Shown here: one piece after another, positions 26,741-36,407 of the stretch | Position numbering within the stretch: position 1 is the stretch's first letter | Layout: every line of letters starts with the position of its first letter | Assembly (NCBI RefSeq): GCF_018215265.2 | Contig: NZ_CP136562.1 | Coordinates: 2,418,001-2,482,000, forward strand | DNA length: 64,000 nucleotides | Direction: 5' to 3' | DNA from: Paenarthrobacter sp. GOM3 | GTDB taxonomy: Bacteria > Actinomycetota > Actinomycetes > Actinomycetales > Micrococcaceae | Program-made: the position numbers and the translations under genes | Notes under the pieces: model-generated | Database searches by the model: none | The model's input: only the letters and a program-made list of their open reading frames with translations | What the model was told of the DNA's origin: nothing

Positions 26741-27703
26741 ATGGCACGATCACGTCACTCGGATGCGCTCCGGGCTGCACAAATGTATTACCTGCAGGAC
26801 CTGACCATGGATGCGATTGCCCGCGAGCTGCGGACCTCCCGTTCCACGGTGTCCCGGCTGCTGTCCTCGGCACGGGAAACGGGCTTGGTCCAGGTCCAGA
26901 TCCGAAGCCCCTTCGACACCGGACCCGAGCTGGAAAGCCAGATCCGGAACCAATACGGAGTGGACGTTCACGTCGTCCCGGTGCTGGACACCCTCAATGA
27001 GGCCGAGACTTTGGACCGTGTAGCCATGCAGGCAGCACGAACCATCGGCCCCCTGGTGGACTCGAACGCCATCATCGGGGTGGCCTGGGGTGCAACCCTC
27101 AGTGCCGTCAGCCGCCACCTCACCCGCAAGGTGACGCACGACAGCATCGTGGTCCAACTCAACGGGGCCGGCAACATGCAAACCACAGGCATTACGTACG
27201 CCAGCGACATCATGAGGCGCTTCGGCAGCGCCTATGGGGCACGGGTGGAACAGTTCCCGGTGCCGGCGTTCTTTGATCACGCGTCCACCAAGACGGCGAT
27301 GTGGAATGAACGCAGCGTTCAACGCATCCTCGACTTGCAGGCGCGAATGAGCATTGCGATATTCGGCGTAGGCTCAGTCGATTCCGATTACCCCAGCCAC
27401 GTCTACGCCGGCGGATACCTGGACGAACACGACCTCAGCATGCTGGCTGCCGACGACGTTGTAGGGGACGTCGCGACGGTGTTCTTCCGGAGCGACGGTT
27501 CCTCCGACGGCATCACCTTGAACGAAAGATCCACGGGGCCGGGCCACGAGCAGCTCCGCCAGGTCAGGCGCCGGATATGCGTCGTGTCCGGCGCTTCCAA
27601 GATCAACGGACTACAGGGTGCCCTGGCGGCAGGACTGGCCACGGACCTTATTCTGGACGAGGCGTCCGCCCGACGCCTGGTGAGTTTCAACGGCCATGCC
27701 TGA
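26741..27703 (+). CDS. SorC/DeoR-type sugar-binding transcriptional regulator
   Basis: SorC-family regulators bind a phosphorylated sugar or polyol in a C-terminal NagB-like domain and DNA through an N-terminal helix-turn-helix. The 320 residues show the HTH at about 20-45 (MDAIARELRTSRSTVSRLL) and the effector domain afterwards with AWGATLSAVSRHL and GAGNMQTTG. Its position, divergent from glpD with a shared palindrome, suggests it senses a glycerol- or triose-phosphate-level metabolite. The ATG is preceded by AAGGAAATGAG. Its stop overlaps the region of possible starts for the next gene. Confidence 0.92.
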   Translation: MARSRHSDALRAAQMYYLQDLTMDAIARELRTSRSTVSRLLSSARETGLVQVQIRSPFDTGPELESQIRNQYGVDVHVVPVLDTLNEAETLDRVAMQAARTIGPLVDSNAIIGVAWGATLSAVSRHLTRKVTHDSIVVQLNGAGNMQTTGITYASDIMRRFGSAYGARVEQFPVPAFFDHASTKTAMWNERSVQRILDLQARMSIAIFGVGSVDSDYPSHVYAGGYLDEHDLSMLAADDVVGDVATVFFRSDGSSDGITLNERSTGPGHEQLRQVRRRICVVSGASKINGLQGALAAGLATDLILDEASARRLVSFNGHA

Positions 27704-27737
27704 AGAAATCGCGTCCGGACTGGGTAGAGTCGTTGCT

Positions 27738-28634
27738 ATGAGATCCTCATCCAAGCTGACATCGAGCCGGCTGGCACTTAACAACGGCGTACAGATGGAA
27801 CGACTGGGATTCGGACTCTATAAGGTCCCGCCCCATGACGCTGACACGCTGGTGGCCACGGCCCTCGGGGAAGGGTACAGGCGCTTCGACACTGCCGCGA
27901 TGTACGGAAATGAGGTAGGCGTCGGCAGGGGAATTGGGGCGGCCATAGGCAATGCCGCTGCCGCCCGCAGTGCCACTGGTGGTTCCGGCGAAGCGGTACA
28001 TGGCCTTTCACGCGAGGACCTGTTCGTGACCACCAAGGTCTGGAACGACGACCAAGGCTACGATTCGACGCTCCGGGCCTTCGACACCTCCATTTCCAAC
28101 CTTGGGCTCGACTATGTGGACCTCTACCTGATCCACTGGCCCTGCGCCGGCCGCGGGCTGTTCACCGAGACATACAAGGCGATGGAAACCCTGTACCGCG
28201 AAGGCAAAGTCCGGGCCATTGGCGTGTCCAATTTCCAGCCCGGGCACCTCGAAGCACTCATGGACAAGGCTGAGGTTGTTCCAGCCGTCAACCAGATCGA
28301 GCTGCACCCCTGGCTGCAACAAACCCGGCTAAGGACCCTGCATGAACAGCTGGGGATCGCCACGGAGGCCTGGAGCCCACTGGGCCGCGGCCAGGTCCTG
28401 GCAGACCCCGCCATTGTGTCGCTGGCGGAGAAGTACAACCGGACCCCGGCGCAGATCATTCTCCGCTGGCACCTCCAGTTGGGAAACCTGGTCATCCCGA
28501 AGGCCAGCTCCCCGGGTCGGATCAAGGAGAACATCGCCGTCTTCGATTTTGAACTGGACACCGCCGACATCGAACGAATGGCGGGACTGGAGCGCCACCA
28601 CCGAACGGGTTCGCACCCGGACAACGTGAACTAG
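27738..28634 (+). CDS. Aldo/keto reductase
   Basis: This is an NADPH-dependent oxidoreductase of the AKR superfamily, about 298 residues from ATG 27738. The catalytic tetrad can be read as Asp in RFDTAAMYGNE, Tyr in the same motif, Lys in FVTTKVW and His in YLIHWP. The phosphate-binding end IPKASSPGRIKENI is intact. AKR3/5-type members reduce small aldehydes, ketones and 2,5-diketogluconate-like sugars; the substrate here is unknown. An in-frame ATG at 27696 would overlap the regulator by eight bases; 27738 gives an N-terminus like that of its relatives. It is probably co-transcribed with its neighbours on both sides. Confidence 0.93.
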   Translation: MRSSSKLTSSRLALNNGVQMERLGFGLYKVPPHDADTLVATALGEGYRRFDTAAMYGNEVGVGRGIGAAIGNAAAARSATGGSGEAVHGLSREDLFVTTKVWNDDQGYDSTLRAFDTSISNLGLDYVDLYLIHWPCAGRGLFTETYKAMETLYREGKVRAIGVSNFQPGHLEALMDKAEVVPAVNQIELHPWLQQTRLRTLHEQLGIATEAWSPLGRGQVLADPAIVSLAEKYNRTPAQIILRWHLQLGNLVIPKASSPGRIKENIAVFDFELDTADIERMAGLERHHRTGSHPDNVN

Positions 28635-28644
28635 GACTAACCGT

Positions 28645-29589
28645 ATGGAAAAAGTGGACACCGCGCATTCGCCTGACGGTGCGCAGGCCCCTGGGGAATT
28701 CTTCAGCGCGTCCCTGCCCGGGCGGACCCACGCCTCGGACGTCGACGTGGACGGCAGCAATATCGCGTACTGGACCTACGAACCTGTGTCCGTTACAGCT
28801 GCCACCCGAACCATCCTGGTCATCCACGGTTTCCGGGGCGATCACCACGGTCTGCTGCGCGTCGCAGACCAGCTCCCCGAGATGCGCATCATCATGCCGG
28901 ACCTGCCGGCCTTCGGCAGCTCCGAACCCTTCGTGGGCGACGAGCACACCGTGGAACGGTACGGGAGGTTTATCTCCAGCTTCATGGCAGCAACCGGTCT
29001 TGGCCCCAAGACGGTCCTGCTGGGCCACTCCTTTGGATCCATCGTGGCCAGCCATTTTGCCGCAGCGCATCCGGGATCCGTCTACCCCTTGATCCTGGTC
29101 AACCCCATTGCCGCGCCGGCGTTGGAAGGCCCCAAGGGCATCATGACCAAACTTGCTGTGTTGTACTACCAGGTCTCAGCGAGGCTCCCCCGCCCCCTGG
29201 GGCTGGCGGTGCTCCGCAACCGGGCCATCGTGCGTGTCATGAGCATCACGATGGCCAAAACCAAGGACAAGAACCTGCGCCGGTTCATCCACGCACAGCA
29301 TGATGCCTACTTCAGTGCCTTCGCGGACCGGAACAGCCTGCTCGAATCCTTCAAAGCCTCGGTCTCAGGGCACGTGGCAGAGGTCGCCGAACAGCTGACC
29401 CTCCCGGTGCTCCTGGTCGCCGGCGAAAAAGACGAGATCGCCACCCTTCCCAACCAGCACAAACTCATGGAGCGCTTACCCGACGGAACACTGGAAGTGA
29501 TTCCCGGCGTCGGGCACCTCATCCACTACGAGACGCCGGTCCCGGCCGCAACAGCCATCCGCACCTTCCTGGAGGATCATCCCGCGTGA
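28645..29589 (+). CDS. Alpha/beta hydrolase
   Basis: This is a 314-residue hydrolase of the alpha/beta fold. The nucleophile elbow is GHSFGS (about residue 130), the likely catalytic Asp is in VAGEKDEIATLP (about 262) and the His is in GVGHLIHYE (about 290). The oxyanion-hole segment HGFRGDHHG is near residue 56. No signal peptide is seen. It starts 10 bases after the aldo/keto reductase stop and its stop overlaps the glycosyltransferase start (GTGA), so the three are very likely translated from one message. The substrate is unknown. Confidence 0.92.
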   Translation: MEKVDTAHSPDGAQAPGEFFSASLPGRTHASDVDVDGSNIAYWTYEPVSVTAATRTILVIHGFRGDHHGLLRVADQLPEMRIIMPDLPAFGSSEPFVGDEHTVERYGRFISSFMAATGLGPKTVLLGHSFGSIVASHFAAAHPGSVYPLILVNPIAAPALEGPKGIMTKLAVLYYQVSARLPRPLGLAVLRNRAIVRVMSITMAKTKDKNLRRFIHAQHDAYFSAFADRNSLLESFKASVSGHVAEVAEQLTLPVLLVAGEKDEIATLPNQHKLMERLPDGTLEVIPGVGHLIHYETPVPAATAIRTFLEDHPA

Positions 29590-30668
29590 AAATCGTCATC
29601 GACGCCCGCTTTACCCGAACGGACCACCACGATGGCATCAGCCGCTACGGTTCCAGCCTCATAGCAGCGACATCCAAAATCGCGGACGTGACCATGCTGA
29701 TCAGCGACAAGCGCCAACTCGCGCTGCTGCCGGACGTTCCCTATGTGATGATCAACAGCCCCCTGTCTCCGATGGAGCTGTTTGTCGCACGCAAGGTCAA
29801 CCCGCTGGGCGCGGACGTCGTCGTTTGTCCCATGCAGACCATGGGCACCCTGGGACGGCGCTACGGCCTGGTCCTCACCTTGCATGACCTCATCTACTAC
29901 GAGCACCCCACTCCCCCAGGTTTCCTGCCGGCTCCCGTACGGCTGCTGTGGCGGCTCTACCACAAGGCCTTTTGGCCGCAGCGCCTCCTGCTGAACCGTG
30001 CCGACGTCGTGGCAACCATCAGCCAGACAACCCGCGCCCTCATGGCCAAGTACCAACTGACCAAGCGGCCGGTGCGCATCGTGGGCAACGCCCCGCAACC
30101 CGGCCAGGCACCCCGCGATCCTGCCGCGGGCGCCGAGAAGACACTCCTGTACATGGGTTCGTTCATGCCGTACAAGAATGTGGAAACGATGATCCGGGGC
30201 ATGGCCGGCTTGCCGGACTTCACCCTGCACCTGCTCAGCCGGATCACCTCCGACCGCAAGGCGGAACTCGAGGCGATGGTTCCAGAAGGAGCCAAGGTCC
30301 AGTTCCACAACGGCGTTACGGACGCCCAATATGACGAACTCCTTGTCAGGGCAACCGCCCTGATCAGCCTTTCCCGCGCCGAGGGGTACGGTTTGCCGCT
30401 GGTTGAGGCCATGGCGCTGGGGACACCCGTGATCGCCAGCGACATCCCGATCTTCCGGGAAGTAGGCGGCGACGCCGTCAGCTACGTGGACCCGGATTCA
30501 CCCACGGACTTCGCAGCAGCCGTCACGGCTTTGGCGAAGGACTCCCTCTGGCAGGAGCGCTCCGTGCGGTCGGTGGAGCGTGCAGCAGGGTTCAACTGGG
30601 ACGAGTCAGCACAGCAACTCCTTGCCGCAGCCGAGGAAGTCGTGGCCCAGCGCAAACGCAAGGGCTGA
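29586..30668 (+). CDS. GT4-family glycosyltransferase
   Basis: This 360-residue protein has the GT-B fold of family 4. The N-terminal part begins KIVIDARFTRTDHHDGISRY, typical of GT4 enzymes with a glycine-rich acceptor loop. The C-terminal nucleotide-sugar domain has LLYMGSFMPYKNVE and the E-x7-E motif as SRAEGYGLPLVEAMALG. It transfers a sugar from a nucleotide donor to an unknown acceptor such as a polysaccharide, lipid or small molecule. The start GTG overlaps the hydrolase stop. There are no other envelope polysaccharide genes nearby, so it is not part of a usual capsule locus. Confidence 0.92.
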   Translation: MKIVIDARFTRTDHHDGISRYGSSLIAATSKIADVTMLISDKRQLALLPDVPYVMINSPLSPMELFVARKVNPLGADVVVCPMQTMGTLGRRYGLVLTLHDLIYYEHPTPPGFLPAPVRLLWRLYHKAFWPQRLLLNRADVVATISQTTRALMAKYQLTKRPVRIVGNAPQPGQAPRDPAAGAEKTLLYMGSFMPYKNVETMIRGMAGLPDFTLHLLSRITSDRKAELEAMVPEGAKVQFHNGVTDAQYDELLVRATALISLSRAEGYGLPLVEAMALGTPVIASDIPIFREVGGDAVSYVDPDSPTDFAAAVTALAKDSLWQERSVRSVERAAGFNWDESAQQLLAAAEEVVAQRKRKG

Positions 30669-30677
30669 CGCGCCGGG

Positions 30678-32771
30678 CTAGAGGACGTCCACGCCGTCCA
30701 AGCGGAGCTGTACGGGGCCGGACGTGCGCTTGGCGGCACTCGCGGCCTTCACGGCGCGCATGGCGCGGGTAGCCGCAGCCGCGTCGCTGTAGGGAATGAA
30801 GTAGAGCATCCTGACATCCGCATCATCGGCCGGCAATTGCGCGGTACCTGAAAGCGGCTGAAGGGGAGCTGGCCCGGCGCTGCGGAGTTTGGTGCCCGAC
30901 GGCAGCGCTGCACTGGCCTCGAACGCTTGGGAAAAGTGTCCGACGTCGGCCCTCCCGCCGGTAATGGAGGCGACCCGGACCGCTGGGGGCAACTGTAGTT
31001 CCTTCCGCAGTGCCAGCTCCCGCGATGCGTATCCCGCAGCGTCCCACCGCAGCAGCGCACCGGTCGCAGCGGTATCGTCCGCGGTGATCACCACGAGGCC
31101 GCCCTGGCTTGCCGGTTTGACCAGGGCAGCTGCGTTGAACCAGCGCCTGACGGTGTCCTCGCCTGCCCTGAGGTTCTCGCGCCGGAGCAGCGAATTTCCA
31201 TCGAGCAGCATGGCCGCAGCGTAGCCGTGGGCAGCCACCGGCTCAGCGCCAACAGTCGCCACCACGAGGGCCGGAACGTCCGGCACGGCTGCTTTGATGT
31301 GCTCACCTGATGAAGTCACGACGGCCTTGCCCGGGAAGGCACGCCCAAGTTCCTCCGCCGTCCGCATCACGCCCGCCGCACCCCGGCGGAGCCTTGTTCC
31401 GCTGCAGTGGGTGCAGCGCCACTGGGGTGCTGGTGTTGAGCACCAGCGGCACGCGGGTATGGCTGAGCCGCTGGATACGGCCAACGGCCCCTGGCAGGCG
31501 TTGCAGCGGGCAAGTTCCCGGCACGTCTCGCACACCAGCGACGGTGCATAGCCGGCCCGCGCAACCTGCACCAGGACCGGACCCCGCTCCAGGCCCTCCT
31601 TTGCCGCCCGCCAGGCCGCTCCGGGCAGGCGGGCAATGCGTGCCAGAGGATCACGTTCCTGCTCAAAACTGTCAGCCGTGTTCAGGACCCGGGGAACCGT
31701 CGAACGGACAGCGGATCGTGGTGCCTCGATAGGAACGGCCCACTGCATTTCGACGAGGCGCTGAAGCTCAGTGCTGCGGCTATGGGCAGCCATGAGGCAG
31801 GCTGCGTCCTCCTGCTCGGCACGCAGCAGCAGGACCTCCCGGGTATGCGCATAAGGGGCCCGCTGCTCGATGTGGAGGTCATCGCCGTCGTCCCAGCACA
31901 CCACCAGACCCAGGTCCCGCACGGGGGCGTAGGCGGCCGAACGCGTGCCAATCGCCACTCCGGCGGAACCACTTAGCAGCCGAAGGAAGTTCCGGTAACG
32001 GGGGGTTTGACCGTCGACTGCAGTAAGTCGGGCGACGTCGGACTTCGGCAGGACACTCTCCAGGGCGGCTTCCAACTGCTCCAGGTCACGGTAGTCGGGT
32101 ACGACCACCACGGCGCCCCGGCCCGATGAGCGGACCGCCGCAACGGCGGAAGCAACAAGCGCCGGCCACCCGTGGGAGCCGAATCCCTGCAAAGCGGTCA
32201 GGACAGCCTTGGGCGAACCGCCCCCGGCCAAGTGCTGCACGTATGGTGCACCGTTGGAATATGCCCTCCAGCCATCGGCCGGACTGGAACCCAGCCCAGG
32301 CGTTCCGGCTGCATCCAGCTCTCCAGCGAGCAGTTCCTTCTCCACCTTGGCGACCCTGGGCGGGATCGCAGTCCGGAGGACGTCGCTGAGGGTTCCGGCA
32401 TACCGGGCGGCGACACTGCCGGCCAACTCTGCGATGGCCGGAGTCAGGACGGCCACCGGGGAGACGACTTTGTGGAGGGCCGCCAAGGAGTGGGAGCCCT
32501 CCGAATCGGCACGGCGCTCCACGACGTACCCGTTCAGCTCCTGGCCGTTGAATTTGACCTTGACGCGCACGCCGGGCACAGCCGTGTCAGAAAGCTCCGC
32601 GGGAACGCTGTAGTCGAAAGGCCTGTCCAAATGGGGCAACGAGGATTCCAGCACCACCCGTGCCACGGGGTTCTCCGCGGCGAGGGGCGGTCCGTTGACC
32701 GGTGCACGCTCCGGAAAGCCCTGCAGCAGTGAAGGCTGGAGCAACGAGGGCTGGGCCTCAAATCCTGCCAC
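30678..32771 (-). CDS. priA: Primosomal protein N' (PriA) of the ATPase-degenerate actinobacterial type
   Basis: PriA restarts stalled replication forks. The protein (697 residues) keeps the N-terminal 3'-DNA-binding domain (VLESSLPHLDRPFDY) and the zinc-binding block of eight cysteines (from CETCRELARC to WRCTHC, about 435-475). However, the helicase Walker A G-x4-GKT is absent: the equivalent stretch reads around GGGSPKAVLTALQG and has no Lys-Thr pair. The DEXH equivalent is WDDGDDLHIEQ. This degeneration is known for actinobacterial PriA, so it probably acts as a loader/structural protein without helicase activity. The start GTG 32771 has GGAGG eight bases upstream. It is convergent with the glycosyltransferase gene. 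Confidence 0.92.
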   Translation of the reverse strand: MAGFEAQPSLLQPSLLQGFPERAPVNGPPLAAENPVARVVLESSLPHLDRPFDYSVPAELSDTAVPGVRVKVKFNGQELNGYVVERRADSEGSHSLAALHKVVSPVAVLTPAIAELAGSVAARYAGTLSDVLRTAIPPRVAKVEKELLAGELDAAGTPGLGSSPADGWRAYSNGAPYVQHLAGGGSPKAVLTALQGFGSHGWPALVASAVAAVRSSGRGAVVVVPDYRDLEQLEAALESVLPKSDVARLTAVDGQTPRYRNFLRLLSGSAGVAIGTRSAAYAPVRDLGLVVCWDDGDDLHIEQRAPYAHTREVLLLRAEQEDAACLMAAHSRSTELQRLVEMQWAVPIEAPRSAVRSTVPRVLNTADSFEQERDPLARIARLPGAAWRAAKEGLERGPVLVQVARAGYAPSLVCETCRELARCNACQGPLAVSSGSAIPACRWCSTPAPQWRCTHCSGTRLRRGAAGVMRTAEELGRAFPGKAVVTSSGEHIKAAVPDVPALVVATVGAEPVAAHGYAAAMLLDGNSLLRRENLRAGEDTVRRWFNAAALVKPASQGGLVVITADDTAATGALLRWDAAGYASRELALRKELQLPPAVRVASITGGRADVGHFSQAFEASAALPSGTKLRSAGPAPLQPLSGTAQLPADDADVRMLYFIPYSDAAAATRAMRAVKAASAAKRTSGPVQLRLDGVDVL

Positions 32772-32823
32772 GCACTTCACCTCCAATTCACTACAGGGCA
32801 TCCTTGAACATCATCAACGCAGA

Positions 32824-32856
32824 ATGCCCGCAGCGGGATTGACCCGCTGCGGGCAT
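32824..32856 (-). terminator. Terminator hairpin downstream of metK
   Basis: ATGCCCGCAGCGGG and CCCGCTGCGGGCAT are 14-base perfect arms around an ATTGA loop, between metK and priA on the minus strand. Only short U content follows. Confidence 0.8.
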
Positions 32857-32930
32857 CTCTCTGGCTTCAGCAAACCATGGGGCACCGACAAAGTAGTAAC
32901 CCATGGCCCAAGCCGGCCAAACGCGAAAGA

Positions 32931-34160
32931 TCAGGCGTTGAAGTATTCCTTCAGGTCATCAACCCGGTCCAGCCGCTCCCACGTGAAGTCGGGGTCGTCG
33001 CGGCCGAAATGGCCATGCGCGGCCGTCTTGGCGTAGATGGGCCGCTTCAGGTCAAGGGCGTCAATAATGGCCCGGGGACGCAGGTCGAAGAGTTCTGTGA
33101 TGGCTTCGCTGATGCGGGCCGGATCAACAGTCTCCGTACCGAACGTCTCAACGTACGTTCCAACGGGGCGGGCCTGGCCAATGGCGTAGGCGATCTGGAT
33201 CTCGGCGCGCTTTGCCAGTCCGGCGGCCACTACGTTCTTGGCGACCCATCGCATGGCATACGCAGCCGAACGGTCCACCTTGGACGGATCCTTGCCGGAG
33301 AATGCTCCACCGCCGTGACGGGAGAATCCACCGTAGGTGTCAACGATGATTTTGCGTCCGGTGAGGCCGGCGTCGCCTACCGGGCCGCCGATGACGAAGG
33401 CACCGGCAGGGTTCAGGATGTTCGCCGTGCGTGCGATATCCAGGTTGGAAGCGGACAGCACGGGGTCGATCACATAGCTGGCGAGGTCCGCACGAAGCTG
33501 CTCCAGGCTTGCTTCTTCGGCATGCTGGCTGGAAATGACCACGGTTTCCACGGAAACGGGCCGGTCGCCGTCGTAACCTACCGTGACCTGCGTCTTGCCG
33601 TCCGGGCGGAGGTACGCGAGCTCGCCGTTCTTGCGGACTTCGGTGAGGCGTTCCGAGAGGCGGTGTGCAAGCCAGATGGGAGTAGGCATGTAGGAGGCGG
33701 TCTCGTCGCTGGCGTAGCCGAACATGATGCCCTGGTCGCCTGCGCCCTGGAGGTCGTAGTCGTCCTCCTGGCGGCCCTCGCGGGCTTCAAGCGAGTTGAA
33801 GACACCTCCCGCAATGTCGTTGGACTGCTGGCCGATGGAGACGGAGACACCACAGCGGGCACCGTCGAAGCCGTTGGCCGAGGAGTCGTACCCGATGCCA
33901 AGGATGGTTTCGCGGACGATCTGCGGGATCTCGACGTAGGCGTCAGTGGTGACCTCACCCGCCACGTGCACCAGGCCGGTAGTGGCCATGGTCTCTACGG
34001 CCACGCGGGATTCAGGATCCGCGGCCAGCAACGCATCAAGAATGGAGTCGCTGATCTGGTCGCAGATCTTGTCCGGGTGCCCTTCGGTGACCGACTCTGA
34101 GGTGAAGAGCCGGAGCTTGGACGGGGTGCCATGGTGTTCATGGTGCAGCGGTAAAGTCAC
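32931..34160 (-). CDS. metK: S-adenosylmethionine synthetase
   Basis: MetK makes S-adenosylmethionine from methionine and ATP. The 409-residue protein has [19 protein letters not shown] near the N-terminus (ATP/Mg site) and [16 protein letters not shown] (P-loop-like) in the middle, with the standard three-domain length. The start is GTG. It follows coaBC in the same order as in M. tuberculosis. No SAM riboswitch is recognisable upstream. Confidence 0.97.
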   Translation of the reverse strand: MTLPLHHEHHGTPSKLRLFTSESVTEGHPDKICDQISDSILDALLAADPESRVAVETMATTGLVHVAGEVTTDAYVEIPQIVRETILGIGYDSSANGFDGARCGVSVSIGQQSNDIAGGVFNSLEAREGRQEDDYDLQGAGDQGIMFGYASDETASYMPTPIWLAHRLSERLTEVRKNGELAYLRPDGKTQVTVGYDGDRPVSVETVVISSQHAEEASLEQLRADLASYVIDPVLSASNLDIARTANILNPAGAFVIGGPVGDAGLTGRKIIVDTYGGFSRHGGGAFSGKDPSKVDRSAAYAMRWVAKNVVAAGLAKRAEIQIAYAIGQARPVGTYVETFGTETVDPARISEAITELFDLRPRAIIDALDLKRPIYAKTAAHGHFGRDDPDFTWERLDRVDDLKEYFNA

Positions 34161-34236
34161 TCGACCACCTTACTGGGTTGCGGGACGGCGGCATCTTCCG
34201 TGTGTCCCTTTGCTAAGAATTCCGGTGTGGGTTCGG

Positions 34237-35484
34237 TTACACAGCGGGAAAAACCCGTGCGAGCTCGGCGCCCACCCGGTCGATCACGGCAGCAGCAACA
34301 TCGGCCTTGGAACCGGCCGCGGATTCCGGCTCCGCCCCGTGTCCGGAAAGGATGACCACGGAGTTGTCGTCCTGGCCGAAGACACGGCCGATGCCAACAT
34401 GGTTGACCACCAGGAGGTCGCAGCCCTTGCGCTTGAGCTTGGCCGTGGCATGCTCCAGGACGTCACCCTGGGCATCGCCCGTTTCCGCCGCGAAACCCAC
34501 GATCAGTTGCTTGCCGCCTTCGGCGTTCCGCCGCTCAACGAGCTCGTGCAGGATGTCCGGATTCCGAACCAGGTGCACCAACGGTGCGTCCTCGCCGTCG
34601 ACCTTCTTGATCTTGGTGTCTGAAACTTCTGCCGGACGGAAGTCCGCCACAGCGGCAGCCATAATAACGACGTCGGAATCGGCCGCCGCTGTCAGCGCCG
34701 CCTCCCGCAACTCCAGGGCAGACTCAACGCGGACAAGCTCGACGCCGGCAGGCGGCTCGACGTCCATATGGGCCGCAAGGAAACGGACAGTGGCTCCGGC
34801 GGACAGCGCAGCAGCGGCCAGGGCCGCGCCTTGCTTTCCCGATGAGCGGTTGCCCAGGAAGCGCACCGGATCCAAGGCTTCCCTGGTTCCGCCGGCGGAG
34901 ATGGTCACGACGCGTCCGGCAAGGACACCGGACTGGCTGCCCTGCACCGGGGAGGATTCCGTGCCGGCAAGGGCCATGGCGGCAGCGAAGATCGCTTCAG
35001 GTTCCGGCAGGCGGCCCGGGCCCGAGTCCGCGCCGGTAAGGCGCCCGGACGCAGGCTCAAGGACTGTGACGCCGCGGCTGCGCAATGTCTCTACGTTGGC
35101 CTGGGTTGCGGCGTGCTGCCACATTTCCGTGTGCATGGCTGGAGCGAAGAGGACGGGCCCGTGGGCCATGAGGAGCGTGTTGGTGAGGAGGTCGCCCGCC
35201 TGTCCGGTGGCTGCCTTGGCCAGGAGGTCGGCGGTGGCCGGAGCAACGACTATAAGGTCCGCCTCATGTCCCAACCGGACATGATTGACCTTCTCGACGT
35301 CGTCAAAGACGCTGTTGCTCGCCGGGTTGCCCGAGAGGGCCTCCCATGTAGCCACACCAACAAAGCGGGTTGCCGCTTCCGTGGGAATGACCGTCACCTT
35401 GTGACCGGCTTCAGTAAAAAGCCGGAGGAGCGATGCAACCTTGTAGGCTGCGATCCCTCCCCCGACTCCGAGGACTATGCGCAC
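34237..35484 (-). CDS. coaBC: Bifunctional phosphopantothenoylcysteine decarboxylase/phosphopantothenate-cysteine ligase
   Basis: CoaBC performs two steps of coenzyme A synthesis. The 415 residues comprise the FMN-dependent CoaC domain (about 1-185), with GGIAAYKVASLLR, the His-containing NHVRLGHEADL and PAMHTEMW. This is followed by the CoaB domain (about 190-415), with VVTISAGGTREALDPVRFLGNRSSG and the AAVADFRP nucleotide-binding segment. PAMHTEMW, with His where many bacteria have Asn, is common in actinobacteria. The start is GTG, 28 bases after the rpoZ stop. Confidence 0.95.
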   Translation of the reverse strand: MRIVLGVGGGIAAYKVASLLRLFTEAGHKVTVIPTEAATRFVGVATWEALSGNPASNSVFDDVEKVNHVRLGHEADLIVVAPATADLLAKAATGQAGDLLTNTLLMAHGPVLFAPAMHTEMWQHAATQANVETLRSRGVTVLEPASGRLTGADSGPGRLPEPEAIFAAAMALAGTESSPVQGSQSGVLAGRVVTISAGGTREALDPVRFLGNRSSGKQGAALAAAALSAGATVRFLAAHMDVEPPAGVELVRVESALELREAALTAAADSDVVIMAAAVADFRPAEVSDTKIKKVDGEDAPLVHLVRNPDILHELVERRNAEGGKQLIVGFAAETGDAQGDVLEHATAKLKRKGCDLLVVNHVGIGRVFGQDDNSVVILSGHGAEPESAAGSKADVAAAVIDRVGAELARVFPAV

Positions 35485-35511
35485 GTGACCTCCGTCAACA
35501 GGCAGTCTGTT

Positions 35512-35772
35512 TTATTCTGCGGGCTCGATCGGCGTGGAGACCAGGAGGCCTTCGTTGATCTCGCGCAGGGCGATCGAAAGCGACTTTTCGTTCAGCTTGG
35601 TGTCGACCAGCGGGCCAACGTACTCGAAGAGGCCCTCGTGAAGCTGGGCGTAGTACGCGTTGATCTGACGGGCACGCTTGGCGCCGAAGATTACCAGGCC
35701 GTACTTGGAATCGGCAGCCTCAAGCAGCGAATCGATCGGCGGGTTGATGATGCCTTCAAGGTTCGTGGACAC
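35512..35772 (-). CDS. rpoZ: RNA polymerase subunit omega
   Basis: Omega helps beta-prime folding and polymerase assembly. The 86-residue protein contains the family pattern [30 protein letters not shown] (only described in part) and ends in an acidic tail. The GTG at 35772 is chosen because GGAGA lies four bases upstream; an upstream ATG adds ten residues without ribosome site. It lies between gmk and coaBC, the order known in mycobacteria and streptomycetes. Confidence 0.95.
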   Translation of the reverse strand: MSTNLEGIINPPIDSLLEAADSKYGLVIFGAKRARQINAYYAQLHEGLFEYVGPLVDTKLNEKSLSIALREINEGLLVSTPIEPAE

Positions 35773-35813
35773 GAATTCTCCAAATTCTAGCGGGGCCAAC
35801 AAATGCAGGCGTT

Positions 35814-36386
35814 TTAGCGCCCGTGCGGGGTAAGCCCCATGAGTGAAACAAGCTCGTCCGCTGCCCGGCGAACGTCGTCATTGATGACGGTGTGGTCAAA
35901 CTCCGGTTCAGCAGCAAGTTCCAGTTTAGCGGTTTCCAGCCTGCGCTGCTGTTCCTCGGGTGTTTCGGTGCCGCGGCCCACCAGGCGCCGCACCATTTCA
36001 TCCCAGCTGGGCGGGGCCAGGAACACGAAATTGGCGTCCGGCACCGCAGCCTTGACCTGCCGCGCGCCCTGGAGGTCGATCTCGAGGAGGACCGACTTGC
36101 CTTCGGCGATTGCCGCGTTCACCGTGCTGCGGAGCGTGCCGTAGCGGTTGTGGCCGTGGACAACGGCCCACTCCAGGAGTTCGCCCTGGTCGACCAGCGA
36201 GTCGAACTCCTCGGCGGACTTGAAGAAGTAGTGGACTCCGTCTTTCTCTCCCGGCCGGGCGGCCCGGGTGGTTGCCGAGACTGAGAGCCAGACCTCCGGA
36301 TAGTTGTCCCTGATGTAGGTTGAAACGGTTCCCTTGCCAACGGCAGTGGGGCCTGCAAGGACAGTCAGTCCAGGATTCTTGCTCAC
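35814..36386 (-). CDS. gmk: Guanylate kinase
   Basis: Gmk phosphorylates GMP and dGMP to the diphosphates. The 190-residue protein has the P-loop GPTAVGKGT, the GMP-binding [18 protein letters not shown] and the YFF-K-x-E-F lid region. The start is GTG, 21 bases after the mihF stop. It lies in the mihF-gmk-rpoZ-coaBC-metK run. Confidence 0.96.
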   Translation of the reverse strand: MSKNPGLTVLAGPTAVGKGTVSTYIRDNYPEVWLSVSATTRAARPGEKDGVHYFFKSAEEFDSLVDQGELLEWAVVHGHNRYGTLRSTVNAAIAEGKSVLLEIDLQGARQVKAAVPDANFVFLAPPSWDEMVRRLVGRGTETPEEQQRRLETAKLELAAEPEFDHTVINDDVRRAADELVSLMGLTPHGR

Positions 36387-36407
36387 GGATTCCTTCGGGG
36401 AGATGCG

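Noticed and set aside
34161..34236. SAM riboswitch before metK
   Set aside because: The 76-base gap to coaBC is too short and lacks the conserved SAM-I or SAM-II core.
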